Source: Dactylosporangium aurantiacum
GTDB lineage: Bacteria; Actinomycetota; Actinomycetes; Mycobacteriales; Micromonosporaceae
Direction: 5' to 3'
Length of the DNA stretch: 64,000 nucleotides
Assembly: GCF_000716715.1 (NCBI RefSeq)
Contig: NZ_JNYJ01000035.1
Location: 104,060-168,059 of the forward strand
Both the position numbers and the translations under genes were made by a program. The notes under the pieces are model-generated. The model searched no databases. It was not told the origin of the DNA and saw nothing but the letters and a program-made list of their open reading frames with translations. Position 1 is the first letter of the stretch, and the number at the start of each line of letters is the position of its first letter. Shown piece after piece: positions 10,016 to 19,208 of the stretch.

Positions 10016-10744
10016 ATGGCAGACCACCCGCTGAGCCCGCTGCCCGGCGCGCGTGAGGCGCGGGACCCGGCCCGCGCCATCAAACGCGGGCCCAGCAGGG
10101 TGCCGCCCGAGGTCGTCGCGGCCAACCAGCGCGAGCGCCTCTACGACGCCGTCGTGCACACGGTCGCCGAGAAGGGCTACGCCAACGCGACCGTCAGCGA
10201 CATCTGCCGGGCCGCGGGCGTGACCCGCCCGGCGTTCTACGCGCTGTTCGCCGGCAAGGACGACGCACTCATCGCCACCTACCGGCACGGCACCGACCTG
10301 CTGCTGCACCTGATGGAGTCCGCGTACCGCGCCGAGCCCGCCTGGCGCGACGGCGCCCGCGCCGCGCTGCGGGTGCTGCTGCAGGTCCTGGCCGAGCTGC
10401 CGGCGTTCGCCACGACGGCGGTGGTGGAGATCGACGCGGCCGGGCCGCTCGCCCGGGCCGAGCGCGCGCAGCTGCTGCGCCGCTTCGACCGGTTCTTCAG
10501 CGAGGCGCCGAGCGCCGGTGACCTGCCGATGCCGGAGGAGCTGGTCGAGACCGTCGTCGGCGGCATCTACGCGACCATCTACCGCTACGTCGCGGCCGGC
10601 CGGGTGGAGCAGCTGCCGGCGCTGCTGCCGATGCTCGCGTACTTCACGCTGGTGCCGTTCGTCGGCCGTGAGGAGGCCGCGAGCGAGCTGGCGATCCCGG
10701 TCCCCGAGGGCCCGTCGGGCTGCCACTTCGCCGACACCGGCTGA
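10016..10744 (+). CDS. TetR/AcrR family transcriptional regulator
   Basis: DNA-binding repressor-type protein of 242 aa. The TetR N-terminal helix-turn-helix is clear: ATVSDICRAAGVTRPAFYALF at about residues 58-78, after the helix QRERLYDAVVHTVAEKGY. The remainder is a ligand-binding helical bundle of unknown specificity. ATG at 10016 is used; the frame is open further upstream but would overlap the divergent TPR gene (start 9945). That leaves a 70-bp divergent intergenic region, so this regulator may control itself and the TPR/FnIII protein. Confidence 0.88.
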   Translation: MADHPLSPLPGAREARDPARAIKRGPSRVPPEVVAANQRERLYDAVVHTVAEKGYANATVSDICRAAGVTRPAFYALFAGKDDALIATYRHGTDLLLHLMESAYRAEPAWRDGARAALRVLLQVLAELPAFATTAVVEIDAAGPLARAERAQLLRRFDRFFSEAPSAGDLPMPEELVETVVGGIYATIYRYVAAGRVEQLPALLPMLAYFTLVPFVGREEAASELAIPVPEGPSGCHFADTG

Positions 10745-10802
10745 CCCGCGCCCGCGGGATCACACCATATATCTGTGTCTCTATGCGCGGGGCGCGTCGG
10801 GG

Positions 10803-11681
10803 TCAGGCGGTGCGCGGGGCCAGCGGGGTCAGCCGGCCCGGCAGGGACGAGCGCTGGTGCGGGATGCGCGGCGCGGCGGGGGAGCGCAGCAGCTGCGCCC
10901 GGAACGCGCCCGGTGCCTGGCCGGTCTCGCGGCCGAAGAAGCGCCCGAAGTTCGTCGGCTCGTCGAAGCCGAGCCGGCGGCCGACCTCGGCGACCGGCAG
11001 GTCGCTCGTGGCGAGCAGGCGCTTGGCCTCCAGGGCGATCCGCTCGTCGATGAGCTGCTTGGCGCTGCGGCCGGTCACCGCGAGGCTCGCCCTGGTGAGC
11101 GTGCGCACCGAGCAGCCCAGGGTCTCGGCGTAGTCCTCGACCCGCCGGTGGGTGACGTGGCGCTCGATCTCGGCGCGCAGCCGCTCGATCAGGTCCGCGG
11201 CCGGGCCGGTGCGCGGCGGCGGGGCCAGGGCGACGATGCGCATCAGCAGGACCGCGACCTGGTGCGCGAGCAGGGTGCGGCTGAGCTCGCTGCCGTCGCT
11301 GCGGGCCCGGTCGACCGCGATCTGCGCGATCTCCGCGACGATCGCCTCCTCGTCCTCGCCGGCGGGCTGCCAGCAGGCGGGCGCGAACGGGTCGGCCACC
11401 AGCCGCACGGGCAGCGGCGGCAGGATCGACGGCGCGAAGGCGAGCACGGTCGCGTCGAAGCCGGCCTGCCCGCCGAACTGGTGCACCTGGCCCGGCCGGC
11501 CCCACAGCAGGGTGCCGGGACGGCACGCGTGGGTCACGAAGTCGAGCGTGTGGGTGCCCTGCCCGGCGCTGACCAGGATGACGACATGGTCCTTGGGGCG
11601 CTGGGGCGCCCGGTGCGCGGGCAGGTCGCTGAGCCGGGCCGCATCGACGGCCGCGGTCGGTGAAGCGCCCAGAAGCACCAT
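10803..11681 (-). CDS. AraC family transcriptional regulator
   Basis: An AraC-type cupin sensor domain (LWGRPGQVHQFG, about residues 60-75) is followed by a C-terminal double helix-turn-helix (about 185-285), including PVAEVGRRLGFDEPTNFGRFFGRETGQAPGAF, the canonical second HTH. ATG at 11681 gives 292 aa; a GTG at 11726 would add 15 residues (MAFRTGPGLGTVGLV). Convergent with the TetR gene and next to a hemerythrin gene on the same strand. Effector unknown. Confidence 0.87.
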   Translation of the reverse strand: MVLLGASPTAAVDAARLSDLPAHRAPQRPKDHVVILVSAGQGTHTLDFVTHACRPGTLLWGRPGQVHQFGGQAGFDATVLAFAPSILPPLPVRLVADPFAPACWQPAGEDEEAIVAEIAQIAVDRARSDGSELSRTLLAHQVAVLLMRIVALAPPPRTGPAADLIERLRAEIERHVTHRRVEDYAETLGCSVRTLTRASLAVTGRSAKQLIDERIALEAKRLLATSDLPVAEVGRRLGFDEPTNFGRFFGRETGQAPGAFRAQLLRSPAAPRIPHQRSSLPGRLTPLAPRTA

Positions 11682-11739
11682 GACCAGGCCGACTGTACCC
11701 AAGCCCGGCCCGGTGCGGAATGCCACCCGGCGCGGACGG

Positions 11740-12180
11740 CTACGACACGCTGATGCCGGCGACGGCCAGCTCCTCCAGACGGACCTGCTCGAAGGCGGCG
11801 CCGAGCTCGATCAGCCGGGCGTCGCCGACCGCGTCGCGCAGCGCGGGCAGCACGGTGCTCTCCTCCTCCTGCACGTGGTGGCCGACGGCGGCGATGAAGT
11901 CGTCCAGGCGGTCGGCGAACGCCTCGTCGTCCGGCCCCATCCGCTGCAGGTCGTGCAGCATCCGCTCGGCCTCGTGGTGCTCGTCGGCACCGTGGTGGGC
12001 CAGCTCGGCGGGCAGCTCCGGGTACACCCGCTGCTCCTCGGCGTGGCTGTGCGCGGTGAGCCGCGCGGCGATCTCGTCGAGCAGCAGCTGCCGGTCGCCG
12101 GAGCCTGCCCGGAGCCGGTCGAAGAGCTGTTCCATGACCCGGTGGTCGCTCATGATCAGCGTGACGGCGTCGGATGCCAT
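11740..12180 (-). CDS. hemerythrin domain-containing protein
   Basis: A 146-aa four-helix hemerythrin HHE protein, expected to bind a non-heme di-iron centre and sense or store O2, NO or peroxide in the cytosol. The His/Glu ligands are spread as in the family: MSDHRVMEQLF, LTAHSHAEEQRVYPEL, DEHHEAERML and VGHHVQEEESTVLPAL. ATG at 12180 is chosen over upstream in-frame starts because AGGGGGAG precedes it closely. It lies 58 nt upstream of the AraC gene on the same strand; the AraC protein may belong to the same response. Confidence 0.9.
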   Translation of the reverse strand: MASDAVTLIMSDHRVMEQLFDRLRAGSGDRQLLLDEIAARLTAHSHAEEQRVYPELPAELAHHGADEHHEAERMLHDLQRMGPDDEAFADRLDDFIAAVGHHVQEEESTVLPALRDAVGDARLIELGAAFEQVRLEELAVAGISVS

Positions 12181-12302
12181 GACTCCCCCTGTTGTCTCGG
12201 TCACCGTCCAGCGTGCACGCATACCCGGGTACAAGAGGGGCTAAACGGTCAAACCGCACCGCACGCCGTGCGGCACCGCGCCCTGCGGCCGATGATCGAG
12301 GT

Positions 12303-12989
12303 ATGAGGTCGTGGCTGTACGTCCCCGATGTCCGCGAGGTCGGAGCCGGCCGGGCCGATGGAGCCGCCGAAGCCGCCGACGCGCTCGTCGTCGACCTCGA
12401 ACGCGCCGGCGACCCGGCCGGGGTGCGGTCATGGATCGAGGCCGCGTCCGGCCGGCGGGCGGGGGCGGGCCGGCCCGCCGTCTGGGCCCGGCTCGCGGGT
12501 GGCGAGGCCGGGCACCGCGCCGTGCGTGACGTCGTGTCGCCGGCGCTGAGCGGGATCTGTGTCGCCGCCGAGTCGGCCAACGAGCTGGCCGCCCTCGGCA
12601 CGGTCGTCGCGGAGGCGGAGGAGGCGGTCGGCCTGCGGGTCGGCAGCGTCGCGGTGATCGCGCGGCTGGCGTCCGCCGCCGCGGTGCTGCAGGCCGCCGA
12701 GATCGCCCGCGCGCCACGGGTCGCCCGGCTGCAGCTCGCCGAGGGGCCGCTGATCCGGCAGCTGCGCGTCGAGCCGGGCCGCGACGAGCGCGAGCTGCTG
12801 TGGGCCCGGTCGATGGTCGTGCTGGCCGGCGCCGCCGCCGGTCTGCGCCCGCCGCTCGCCGCCGCCTGCCCCGCCGGCACCGACTGCGAACCGTCCGCGA
12901 CGGCCCTGCGCCGGCTCGGTTTCGGCGGCCGCACCTGCCTGGACGGCGAACAGGTCAGGGTCGCCAACAGGGTATTTGCGAACGCATAA
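12303..12989 (+). CDS. HpcH/HpaI aldolase / citrate lyase beta (CitE-like) family protein
   Basis: A 228-aa TIM-barrel protein of the CitE/HpcH group: it opens MRSWLYVPDVRE, matching the family's RSxLYVPG start, and keeps ADALVVDLE, the metal-binding Asp/Glu strand. It is shorter than typical CitE (about 270-300 aa) and lacks an obvious C-terminal helix. Such stand-alone CitE-like proteins cleave or hydrolyse acyl-CoA hydroxy acids (malyl- or citramalyl-CoA), but the substrate here cannot be read. ATG at 12303. Monocistronic, divergent from hemerythrin. Confidence 0.7.
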   Translation: MRSWLYVPDVREVGAGRADGAAEAADALVVDLERAGDPAGVRSWIEAASGRRAGAGRPAVWARLAGGEAGHRAVRDVVSPALSGICVAAESANELAALGTVVAEAEEAVGLRVGSVAVIARLASAAAVLQAAEIARAPRVARLQLAEGPLIRQLRVEPGRDERELLWARSMVVLAGAAAGLRPPLAAACPAGTDCEPSATALRRLGFGGRTCLDGEQVRVANRVFANA

Positions 12990-13326
12990 ACATTGGCATC
13001 AAATTATGTGGCCCGCGACAAGTGATTACCGGTCGTGCTGTCGACAATGCGTTGGGTGAGTATTTCGGTACCGTAAAAACCCTGAAACGTCGGTGTTGCG
13101 CCGAGCGTCCACCGCCCCCGGAAATCTGGCCCCGTGGCAGCCGTTAGGGTCCGTATGGGTTCCTGTACACCGACCCAACGGATGAGGAAAAACGAGGCGT
13201 TCGGCGCGGTATCCGGGACGTCGGTATTGACACCGATCGGCCGAGCTGTGATTGTGCTCAACGTCATGCGCCTGCTTGTCAGGACTGGCCCGTATTGTCA
13301 ATCTCGGATGCCTGCGGGGACTCTTC
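12990..13326. other. 337-bp AT-richer intergenic region upstream of the conservon/LIV block
   Basis: No credible gene. Base composition is clearly AT-richer than the neighbours, as expected of a promoter region. A TTGACA hexamer is at 13227-13232, with only a weak -10-like sequence about 17 nt downstream. Short overlapping frames on both strands (for example 13004-13267 minus) lack codon bias and are not called. This region probably drives the long rightward block beginning at 13327. Confidence 0.5.
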
Positions 13327-16083
13327 GTGACCCAAAGCCAGAGCTCGTCTTCGCTGCCCGTCCCGAGGCAGGAGCGCGACCCTCGGCCGAGTCCCGATCG
13401 ACGGCCGACACGTCATGCCGCCCTCGCCACCGCGCCGCAGCAGGACCTGCGCGGACGCCGCGAGCGGCCCGGCCGCCGGATCATCGACCAACTTCGCCTC
13501 ATCGTCGCGGTGCCGCTCGTCGCCGTCGTCGTGTTCGCCGGCATCGCCCTGGTGAGCACCGTGCAGCAGGTGAACCGCAGCCGGCAGCTGCAGAACTTCG
13601 CCGAGCTGGCCGCCGACGCCGGCGGCCTCGCCCACGCGCTGCAGCGCGAGCGTGCCGCGGCCGTCAACGTGCTGCTCAACCCGGCCTCGGCGCAGCTGGA
13701 GGCCTACTCGTCGCAGGTGATGATCACCAACGACAACGTGGACGCGTACCGCAAGCGCCGCGCCGGTGTCAGCGACGTGCCCGAGGTCGTCCGGCGCGTC
13801 GACGCCAACCTCGACGACCTGGCCAACCTGCGCGACCAGGTCCGCAAGGACCCCCGCGCGTCGGTGTCCGGGATCGCGTTCAGCTACCGCATCCTCATCG
13901 CCGACCTGCTGTCCTACCGGGAGTCCGTGGCCCGCTCCGGCGCGCCCACGGAGCTGGCCGACCAGATCCGCGCCGCGGCCGCGCTGTCCCGCGCGGCGGA
14001 GGCCCTCGGCCAGCAGCAGGCGGCCGTGCTGCGCGCCGTCGCGGCGGGCGAGCTGACCCCCGCGCTGCAGCAGGAGATCACCGCGACGCGGACCAGCTTC
14101 GTCGAGGCCACGGTCCAGTTCAACGACCTCGCCCCGGTCGAGTGGCGCAGCTGGTACGAGCAGGCCAGCACCGGTGAGCAGATCATCGCCGCGCAGCGGC
14201 TGCAGGACGAGGTCAACCGCACCCGCCCCGGGCAGCGCATCGCCCTGGACACCGGCGGCTGGATCAACGCGATGTCCGGCTGGTCGGGCCTGCTGTTCGG
14301 GGTCCAGCAGAAGGTCGACGACGCGATCGTGGCCAAGGTCGGCGACCTGCGCGACGAGCAGCTGACCCAGGCGATCATCCAGATCGCCGGCGTCGCGCTG
14401 GTGCTGCTCATCGCCATCGTGCTGACCGGCATCGTGGCCCGGCGCATCACCCGCCGCCTGCGCGCCCTGCACGACTCGGCCCGTGAGGTCGCCTACGAGC
14501 AGCTGCCCGCGGTCGTCGCGGAGCTGCGCGCGGCCGCACCCGGCACCGTCGACCCGGACGAGGTCGCCGACCAGGCGTCGGCCAGGCTCGTCGTCGGCGG
14601 CGCGGACGAGGTCGCCGACGTGGCACAGGCCTTCCGCGCGGTCCACCGCGAGGCGGTCCGCATCGCCGGTGAGCAGGCCGTCATGCGCTCCAACGTCGCG
14701 GAGATCTTCGTCCACCTGTCCCGCCGCGAGCAGCGACTGGTCGACGCCGTGCTGGCCCAGGTCGACCGGGTGGAGCGCGACGAGACCGACCCGGACCGGC
14801 TGCAGCAGCTGTACCAGCTGGACCACCTCGCCACCCGGATGGCCCGGATCAACCTGAGCCTGCTCGTGCTGGGCGGCTCCGGCGCGGCCCGGGTCCGCCG
14901 CGAGGACGCCCCGATGGGCAAGGTCCTGCAGGCCGCGATCTCGCAGATCGAGCACTACACCCGGGTCCGGTTCGGCAGCGTCGACGACGACGTCGCGGTC
15001 GTGGCCGAGGCGGTCGACGAGATCGTGCACCTGCTCGCCGAGCTGCTGGACAACGCGACCGGCTACTCGCCACCGGAGTCCGAGGTGTGGGTCACCGGGC
15101 GCGCGCTCGGCGACCGGGTCATCCTGCAGATCGTCGACGAGGGCGTCGGCCTGGCCCCGTCGCGGCGCGAGCAGCTCAACGAGCTGCTGGCCCAGCCGCC
15201 CGCGATCGACATCGCCGCCGTGCGCGCCATGGGTCTCACCGTGGTCGGGCACATCGCGGCCCGGTACCAGATCCAGGTGCAGCTGCGGCCCGGCCAGCAC
15301 AACGGCACCCTCGCCGAGGTCGTCATCCCCAAGGACGTGTTCCGCCCGATCATGGCCGCGGAGCGCCAGCCGCAGCTCGCGCCGGCGGTCACCGCGGGCC
15401 CGCCGGCCGGGTACAGCACGACCGGCAACGGCAACGGCAACGGCGGTGGGGGCGCCCCGGGCCGCCCGGTCGCCGCCGAGCTGTTCACGCCCGCGCCGCG
15501 CACCGCACCGCCGAGCCTGTTCGACGTGCCCACCCAGGAGTACCGGGTCGCCTCGCCGGGCCGGGACTTCACCCCGGCGCAGGACTACGCGCCGGTGCAG
15601 GACTACGGGCAGGACTACGCGCCGACGCAGGAGTTCACGCCCCAGCGCACCGCGACCCCGATGCCGCCCGGACCGGGCGCGTGGCCGCCGTTGCCGGAGC
15701 CGGAGGTGCCGTCCATCCTGGCCGACGCCGACGACTCGATCGGGCTGCCGATCTTCCAGTCGGTCAACGGCTGGTTCCGTACGGAGACACCGGCCGAGCT
15801 GGTCACCCCCGGCGGGTACGCCGCCGCCGAGGAGCCGCCGAACTGGGAGTCCAGCGCCGACGTCGGCTGGCGCGCCGCCCAGCAGGCGGCCACGCCGGAC
15901 GTCAGCGCGGTCACCGCGTCGGGCCTACCGGTCCGCGCCCCCCAGCGGCATCTGGTGCCGGGTGCCGCCGTGCCGTCGCAGGCGGACCGCTCCTCCGCCG
16001 CGCGCCGCGACCCCACCAAGGTCGCCGCCGCGATGTCCGCCTACGCCCGCGGTGTGGCCGGTCGCCGGCCGGCCGGCTCCTGA
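13327..16083 (+). CDS. conservon sensor histidine kinase with nitrate/nitrite-sensing (NIT) domain (CvnA-type)
   Basis: 918-aa membrane kinase. A charged N-terminus precedes TM1 (about residues 56-80), a helical extracytoplasmic NIT domain (about 85-330, ALQRERAAAVNVLLNP), TM2 (about 343-367), a HAMP-like linker, a dimerisation motif LDHLATRMAR near 498 and an HATPase_c domain with the N-box LAELLDNATGY near 573. A long Pro-rich tail (about 680-918, repeats of QDYAP/QEFTP) follows. GTG at 13327 follows GGGGA. In Streptomyces conservons, CvnA acts at the membrane with roadblock and GTPase partners; both follow here directly. No response regulator is adjacent. Confidence 0.9.
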   Translation: MTQSQSSSSLPVPRQERDPRPSPDRRPTRHAALATAPQQDLRGRRERPGRRIIDQLRLIVAVPLVAVVVFAGIALVSTVQQVNRSRQLQNFAELAADAGGLAHALQRERAAAVNVLLNPASAQLEAYSSQVMITNDNVDAYRKRRAGVSDVPEVVRRVDANLDDLANLRDQVRKDPRASVSGIAFSYRILIADLLSYRESVARSGAPTELADQIRAAAALSRAAEALGQQQAAVLRAVAAGELTPALQQEITATRTSFVEATVQFNDLAPVEWRSWYEQASTGEQIIAAQRLQDEVNRTRPGQRIALDTGGWINAMSGWSGLLFGVQQKVDDAIVAKVGDLRDEQLTQAIIQIAGVALVLLIAIVLTGIVARRITRRLRALHDSAREVAYEQLPAVVAELRAAAPGTVDPDEVADQASARLVVGGADEVADVAQAFRAVHREAVRIAGEQAVMRSNVAEIFVHLSRREQRLVDAVLAQVDRVERDETDPDRLQQLYQLDHLATRMARINLSLLVLGGSGAARVRREDAPMGKVLQAAISQIEHYTRVRFGSVDDDVAVVAEAVDEIVHLLAELLDNATGYSPPESEVWVTGRALGDRVILQIVDEGVGLAPSRREQLNELLAQPPAIDIAAVRAMGLTVVGHIAARYQIQVQLRPGQHNGTLAEVVIPKDVFRPIMAAERQPQLAPAVTAGPPAGYSTTGNGNGNGGGGAPGRPVAAELFTPAPRTAPPSLFDVPTQEYRVASPGRDFTPAQDYAPVQDYGQDYAPTQEFTPQRTATPMPPGPGAWPPLPEPEVPSILADADDSIGLPIFQSVNGWFRTETPAELVTPGGYAAAEEPPNWESSADVGWRAAQQAATPDVSAVTASGLPVRAPQRHLVPGAAVPSQADRSSAARRDPTKVAAAMSAYARGVAGRRPAGS

Positions 16084-16115
16084 AGCACGAAGAACAGCAA
16101 GAGAGGACCATTTCT

Positions 16116-16511
16116 GTGACCGACCCGAGTAATCTCGGTTGGCTGCTGGACAACTTTGCGAGCCGTACCCCCGACGTCAGCCACGCGCTGGCGATCTCGG
16201 CCGACGGGCTGGTGCTGGCGCATACCCGGGCCCTGCCGCGCGACCGCGCCGACCAGCTGGCCGCCACCGGCAGCGGCCTCGTCGCGCTGCTCGCCGGCGC
16301 GGCACGGTTCTTCGAGGCGGGCAGCGTCATCTCCAACGTGACCCAGCTCGACGGCGGTTTCATGTTCTGCATGGCGTTCAGCGACGGCGCGTCGCTGCTG
16401 GTGCTCGCCTCACCGCACGCCGACGTCGGCAAGGTGTCCTACGAGATGACCGAGCTGGCCAACCGGATCGGTGACGCGCTGTCCCCGACCGTGCGTGGGG
16501 CACCGGCGTGA
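16116..16511 (+). CDS. roadblock/LC7 domain protein (CvnB-type)
   Basis: 131-aa roadblock/LC7 protein (LGWLLDNFASRTPDVSHALAISADGLVLAHT...DQLAATGSGL), a small alpha/beta fold that acts as regulator or scaffold for small GTPases. GTG at 16116 lies 32 nt after the kinase stop with AGAGAGGA upstream. Its end overlaps the GTPase start (GTGA), so there is no room for the DUF742 (CvnC) gene that usually sits between them. Confidence 0.92.
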   Translation: MTDPSNLGWLLDNFASRTPDVSHALAISADGLVLAHTRALPRDRADQLAATGSGLVALLAGAARFFEAGSVISNVTQLDGGFMFCMAFSDGASLLVLASPHADVGKVSYEMTELANRIGDALSPTVRGAPA

Positions 16512-17083
16512 CGACTCCCGGACGCGGGCGGCCGACCGCGGTAAAGATCATCATCGCCGGCGGGTTCGGCGCCGGTAAGACGACCCTCGTCGGGTCGATC
16601 TCGGAGATCCCGCCCGTGACGACCGAGGCCGTGATGACCGCGGCCAGCCTCGGGCACGACGACTCCACCCTCGTGCCCGACAAGGGCAGCACCACCGTCG
16701 CCATGGACTTCGGCCGTATCACGCTGTACCAGGACCTCGTGCTCTACCTGTTCGGTACGCCCGGGCAGAAGCGGTTCTGGTTCATGTGGGACGAGCTGTG
16801 CCGCGGCGCGATCGGCGCGGTGGTCATCGCCGACACGCGGCGCCTCGCGGACTGCTTCGGCGCCATCGACTTCTTCGACAACCGGCGGCTGCCGTACGTC
16901 ATCGCGGTCAACCACTTCGAAGGCGCGGCCCGGTACCACCTGGAGGACGTCCGCGACGCCCTCGCGGTCAGCCGGGGCGTCCCGATGATCAACGCCGATG
17001 TCCGCTCGCGGGCCTCGGCCAAGGAGATCCTGGTGGCCGTGACCGAGCACGCGCTCGCGCAGCGCACCGGTGCCCGCCGCTGA
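16508..17083 (+). CDS. conservon Ras-like GTP/ATP-binding protein (CvnD-type)
   Basis: 191-aa small GTPase of the MglA-like conservon group. The P-loop GGFGAGKTTL is at residues about 16-25; a switch region with DFGRITLYQDLVLYLFGTPGQKRFWFMWDEL contains a G3-like GTPGQ; AVNHFEGA is the degenerate NKxD region. GTG at 16508 overlaps the roadblock stop. Acts in the cytosol as the molecular switch of the NIT kinase module; a short gap of 65 nt leads to the LIV substrate-binding protein. Confidence 0.92.
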   Translation: MTTPGRGRPTAVKIIIAGGFGAGKTTLVGSISEIPPVTTEAVMTAASLGHDDSTLVPDKGSTTVAMDFGRITLYQDLVLYLFGTPGQKRFWFMWDELCRGAIGAVVIADTRRLADCFGAIDFFDNRRLPYVIAVNHFEGAARYHLEDVRDALAVSRGVPMINADVRSRASAKEILVAVTEHALAQRTGARR

Positions 17084-17148
17084 ACCCCCGGTGAACTTCC
17101 CCTTGAACCGTTTCACCAACCGCGAACGCACAGAAACGTAGGAGAACC

Positions 17149-18333
17149 ATGCAACGACGATCGCTGGTCAGTGCGGCGCTCGCCGCCGGGCTGCTGTTCG
17201 CAGCCGCGGGCTGCGCCGATTCCGACCCGAAGACTTCCAGCGGCGGCGCCGCCTCCACCCTGAAGATCGGCTTCCTCGGCTCCCTCTCGGGCACCTACCA
17301 GGCGGTCGGCACCGACCTGAAGAGCGGCTTCGAGCTGTACCTCGCGACGCACGACAACAAGCTCGGCGGCCACCCGATCGACCTGAAGATCGCCGACGAG
17401 GGCGACGGCGCGCCGACCGCGGTGCCCGCCGCCACGAAGCTCATCAAGGACGACAAGGTCGTCGCGCTCACCGGCATCGTCGGCGGTGGCTCGGTCGCGG
17501 CCGTCGCGCCGCTGCTCGCCGAGGCGAAGATCCCGCTGATCGGCTCCAACGGCCGGCCGGACCTCAAGGACCTCAGCGGCGTGTGGACGACCAGCTTCAT
17601 GTCCACCGACACGGGCCAGTCGATCGCGCAGTACATCAAGGACAAGGTCAACGGCCCGGTCTTCGCGATCGGCCCGGACTACCAGGGTGGCTACGACCAG
17701 GTCGGCGGCTTCACCACCGAGTTCACCAAGCTCGGCGGCCAGCTGGTCAACGGCAAGGCCACGTTCACGCCGTTCCCGACGACGACGAACTTCCTGCCGT
17801 ACTTCTCGCAGATCAAGCAGAGCAACGCCAAGGCCGTGTACACGTTCTACGCCGGTAAGGCCGCGATCGACTTCGTGAAGCAGTACGCGCAGTCCGACGC
17901 CAAGGACATCCCGCTGTACGCCGCGGGCTTCCTCACCGAGGGCTCCGTGCTGCAGGCGCAGGGCAACGCCGCGGAGAACATCCTCAACGTCTGCAACTAC
18001 TCGCCCGACCTCGACAACGAGGAGAACCGCAAGTTCGTCGCCGCGTGGCGGCAGAAGCACCCGGACGCCACGCCGACCACCTACGCGATGGCCTCCTACG
18101 ACGCGGCCGCGGTCCTCGACCGCGCGATCGCGGCGGCCGGTGCCAACCCGACCCCGGAGTCGATCAACGCCGCGGTCGCCAAGCTCGGCCAGATCCCCTC
18201 GCCGCGTGGCTCCTGGCAGTTCGGCCCGAAGACGCACTCGCCGATCCAGAAGTGGTACCTGCGGCAGGTCCGCAACGACGGCCGGGCCCTCGCCAACGTG
18301 ATGGTGCAGGACCTCGCGACGGTCGGTGCCTGA
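17149..18333 (+). CDS. livK: LIV-type ABC transporter substrate-binding lipoprotein
   Basis: 394-aa periplasmic-binding type I lipoprotein. The signal peptide ends in a lipobox AAGC with Cys22. The mature part opens LKIGFLGSLSGTYQAVG, the LivK/AmiC-like ligand-binding start, and keeps TGIVGGGSVAAVAPLLAEAKIPLIG. ATG at 17149 follows TAGGAGAACC. It captures a branched-chain amino acid, amide or related ligand outside the membrane; specificity is not evident. First gene of a complete transporter set, placed directly after the conservon GTPase, suggesting ligand sensing or signalling coupled to transport. Confidence 0.92.
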   Translation: MQRRSLVSAALAAGLLFAAAGCADSDPKTSSGGAASTLKIGFLGSLSGTYQAVGTDLKSGFELYLATHDNKLGGHPIDLKIADEGDGAPTAVPAATKLIKDDKVVALTGIVGGGSVAAVAPLLAEAKIPLIGSNGRPDLKDLSGVWTTSFMSTDTGQSIAQYIKDKVNGPVFAIGPDYQGGYDQVGGFTTEFTKLGGQLVNGKATFTPFPTTTNFLPYFSQIKQSNAKAVYTFYAGKAAIDFVKQYAQSDAKDIPLYAAGFLTEGSVLQAQGNAAENILNVCNYSPDLDNEENRKFVAAWRQKHPDATPTTYAMASYDAAAVLDRAIAAAGANPTPESINAAVAKLGQIPSPRGSWQFGPKTHSPIQKWYLRQVRNDGRALANVMVQDLATVGA

Positions 18334-18338
18334 CCGAG

Positions 18339-19208
18339 TTGGACGCGTACCTGATCCCGGCGGTCGACGGCGTGGCCTACGGCCTGCTGCTGTTCGTCGT
18401 CGCCGCCGGGCTCACCCTCGCCTTCGGCGTCGGTGACGTGCTCAACCTCGCGCACGGCACGCTGTTCGCCTTCGGCGCCTACGCGGCGGCGAAGGTCAGC
18501 GACGGCTCGTGGGGCTCGCTCGCGGTCGCGGTGCTCATCGGCACCGCGACCGCGGCGGCCGGCGGGGCCGTGCTGTCCGTGCTGCTCGTCCCGCTCGCCG
18601 GGCGGGGCCACCTCGCCCAGGCGCTGCTGACCTTCGGCGTCGCGCTCGTCGTCGGCGACCTGCTCGTCACCGTCTTCGGCCCCGATGAGCTGCCGGTCAC
18701 CGTGCCGGCCTCCCTGGACCGGTCCGTCGACATCGCCGGGCACTCCTACCCCGGCTACCGGCTCGCCTTCATCGGCGTGGCCGCGCTCATCGCGGTCGCG
18801 CTCTACGTCGTGGTCGCCCGCACCCGGGCCGGCAGCCTGGTCCGCGCCACCGTCGACGACCGGGACATGGTCGCCATGCTCGGCGTCGACCCGTTCAAGG
18901 TGCGCACCGGCGTGCTCGCCGTGGGCGGCGCCCTCGCCGGGCTGGCCGGTGCGCTCGGCGCCCCGATCATCGGGCCCGGCCCGCGCGTCGCCGACCTGGT
19001 GCTGCTGCTGTCGCTGGTCGTGGTGGTGCTCGGCGGGATGGGGTCGATCGGTGGCGCGCTGGTCGCCGCGATCGCGGTCGGCGAGATCCAGACCGTCGGC
19101 GTCACCGCCCAGCCGACCCTCGCCCCGTTCCTCATGTTCGGCGCGATGGCCGTGGTCCTCGCCCTGCGGGCCGGTGGCCTGCTGAAGTCCCGGCGGATCG
19201 CCACATGA
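18339..19208 (+). CDS. livH: LIV-type ABC transporter permease (LivH)
   Basis: 289-aa integral membrane permease with about eight helices and the LivH signature GLTLAFGVGDVLNLAHGTLFAFGAY. No ATG or GTG exists at the right place; a TTG at 18339, five nt after the LivK stop, is the best start (CTG at 18330 the alternative), giving tight coupling. Pairs with LivM to form the channel. The 3' end overlaps LivM by ATGA. Confidence 0.9.
   Translation: MDAYLIPAVDGVAYGLLLFVVAAGLTLAFGVGDVLNLAHGTLFAFGAYAAAKVSDGSWGSLAVAVLIGTATAAAGGAVLSVLLVPLAGRGHLAQALLTFGVALVVGDLLVTVFGPDELPVTVPASLDRSVDIAGHSYPGYRLAFIGVAALIAVALYVVVARTRAGSLVRATVDDRDMVAMLGVDPFKVRTGVLAVGGALAGLAGALGAPIIGPGPRVADLVLLLSLVVVVLGGMGSIGGALVAAIAVGEIQTVGVTAQPTLAPFLMFGAMAVVLALRAGGLLKSRRIAT

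Noticed and set aside
5170..10056. 1628-codon + strand frame opposite FnIII and TPR genes
   Set aside because: Antisense shadow; the minus-strand genes have FnIII and TPR domains and start sites, the shadow has none.
13004..13267. Possible small minus-strand gene in the gap before the NIT kinase
   Set aside because: No ribosome site or codon bias; lies in an AT-richer promoter-like region.
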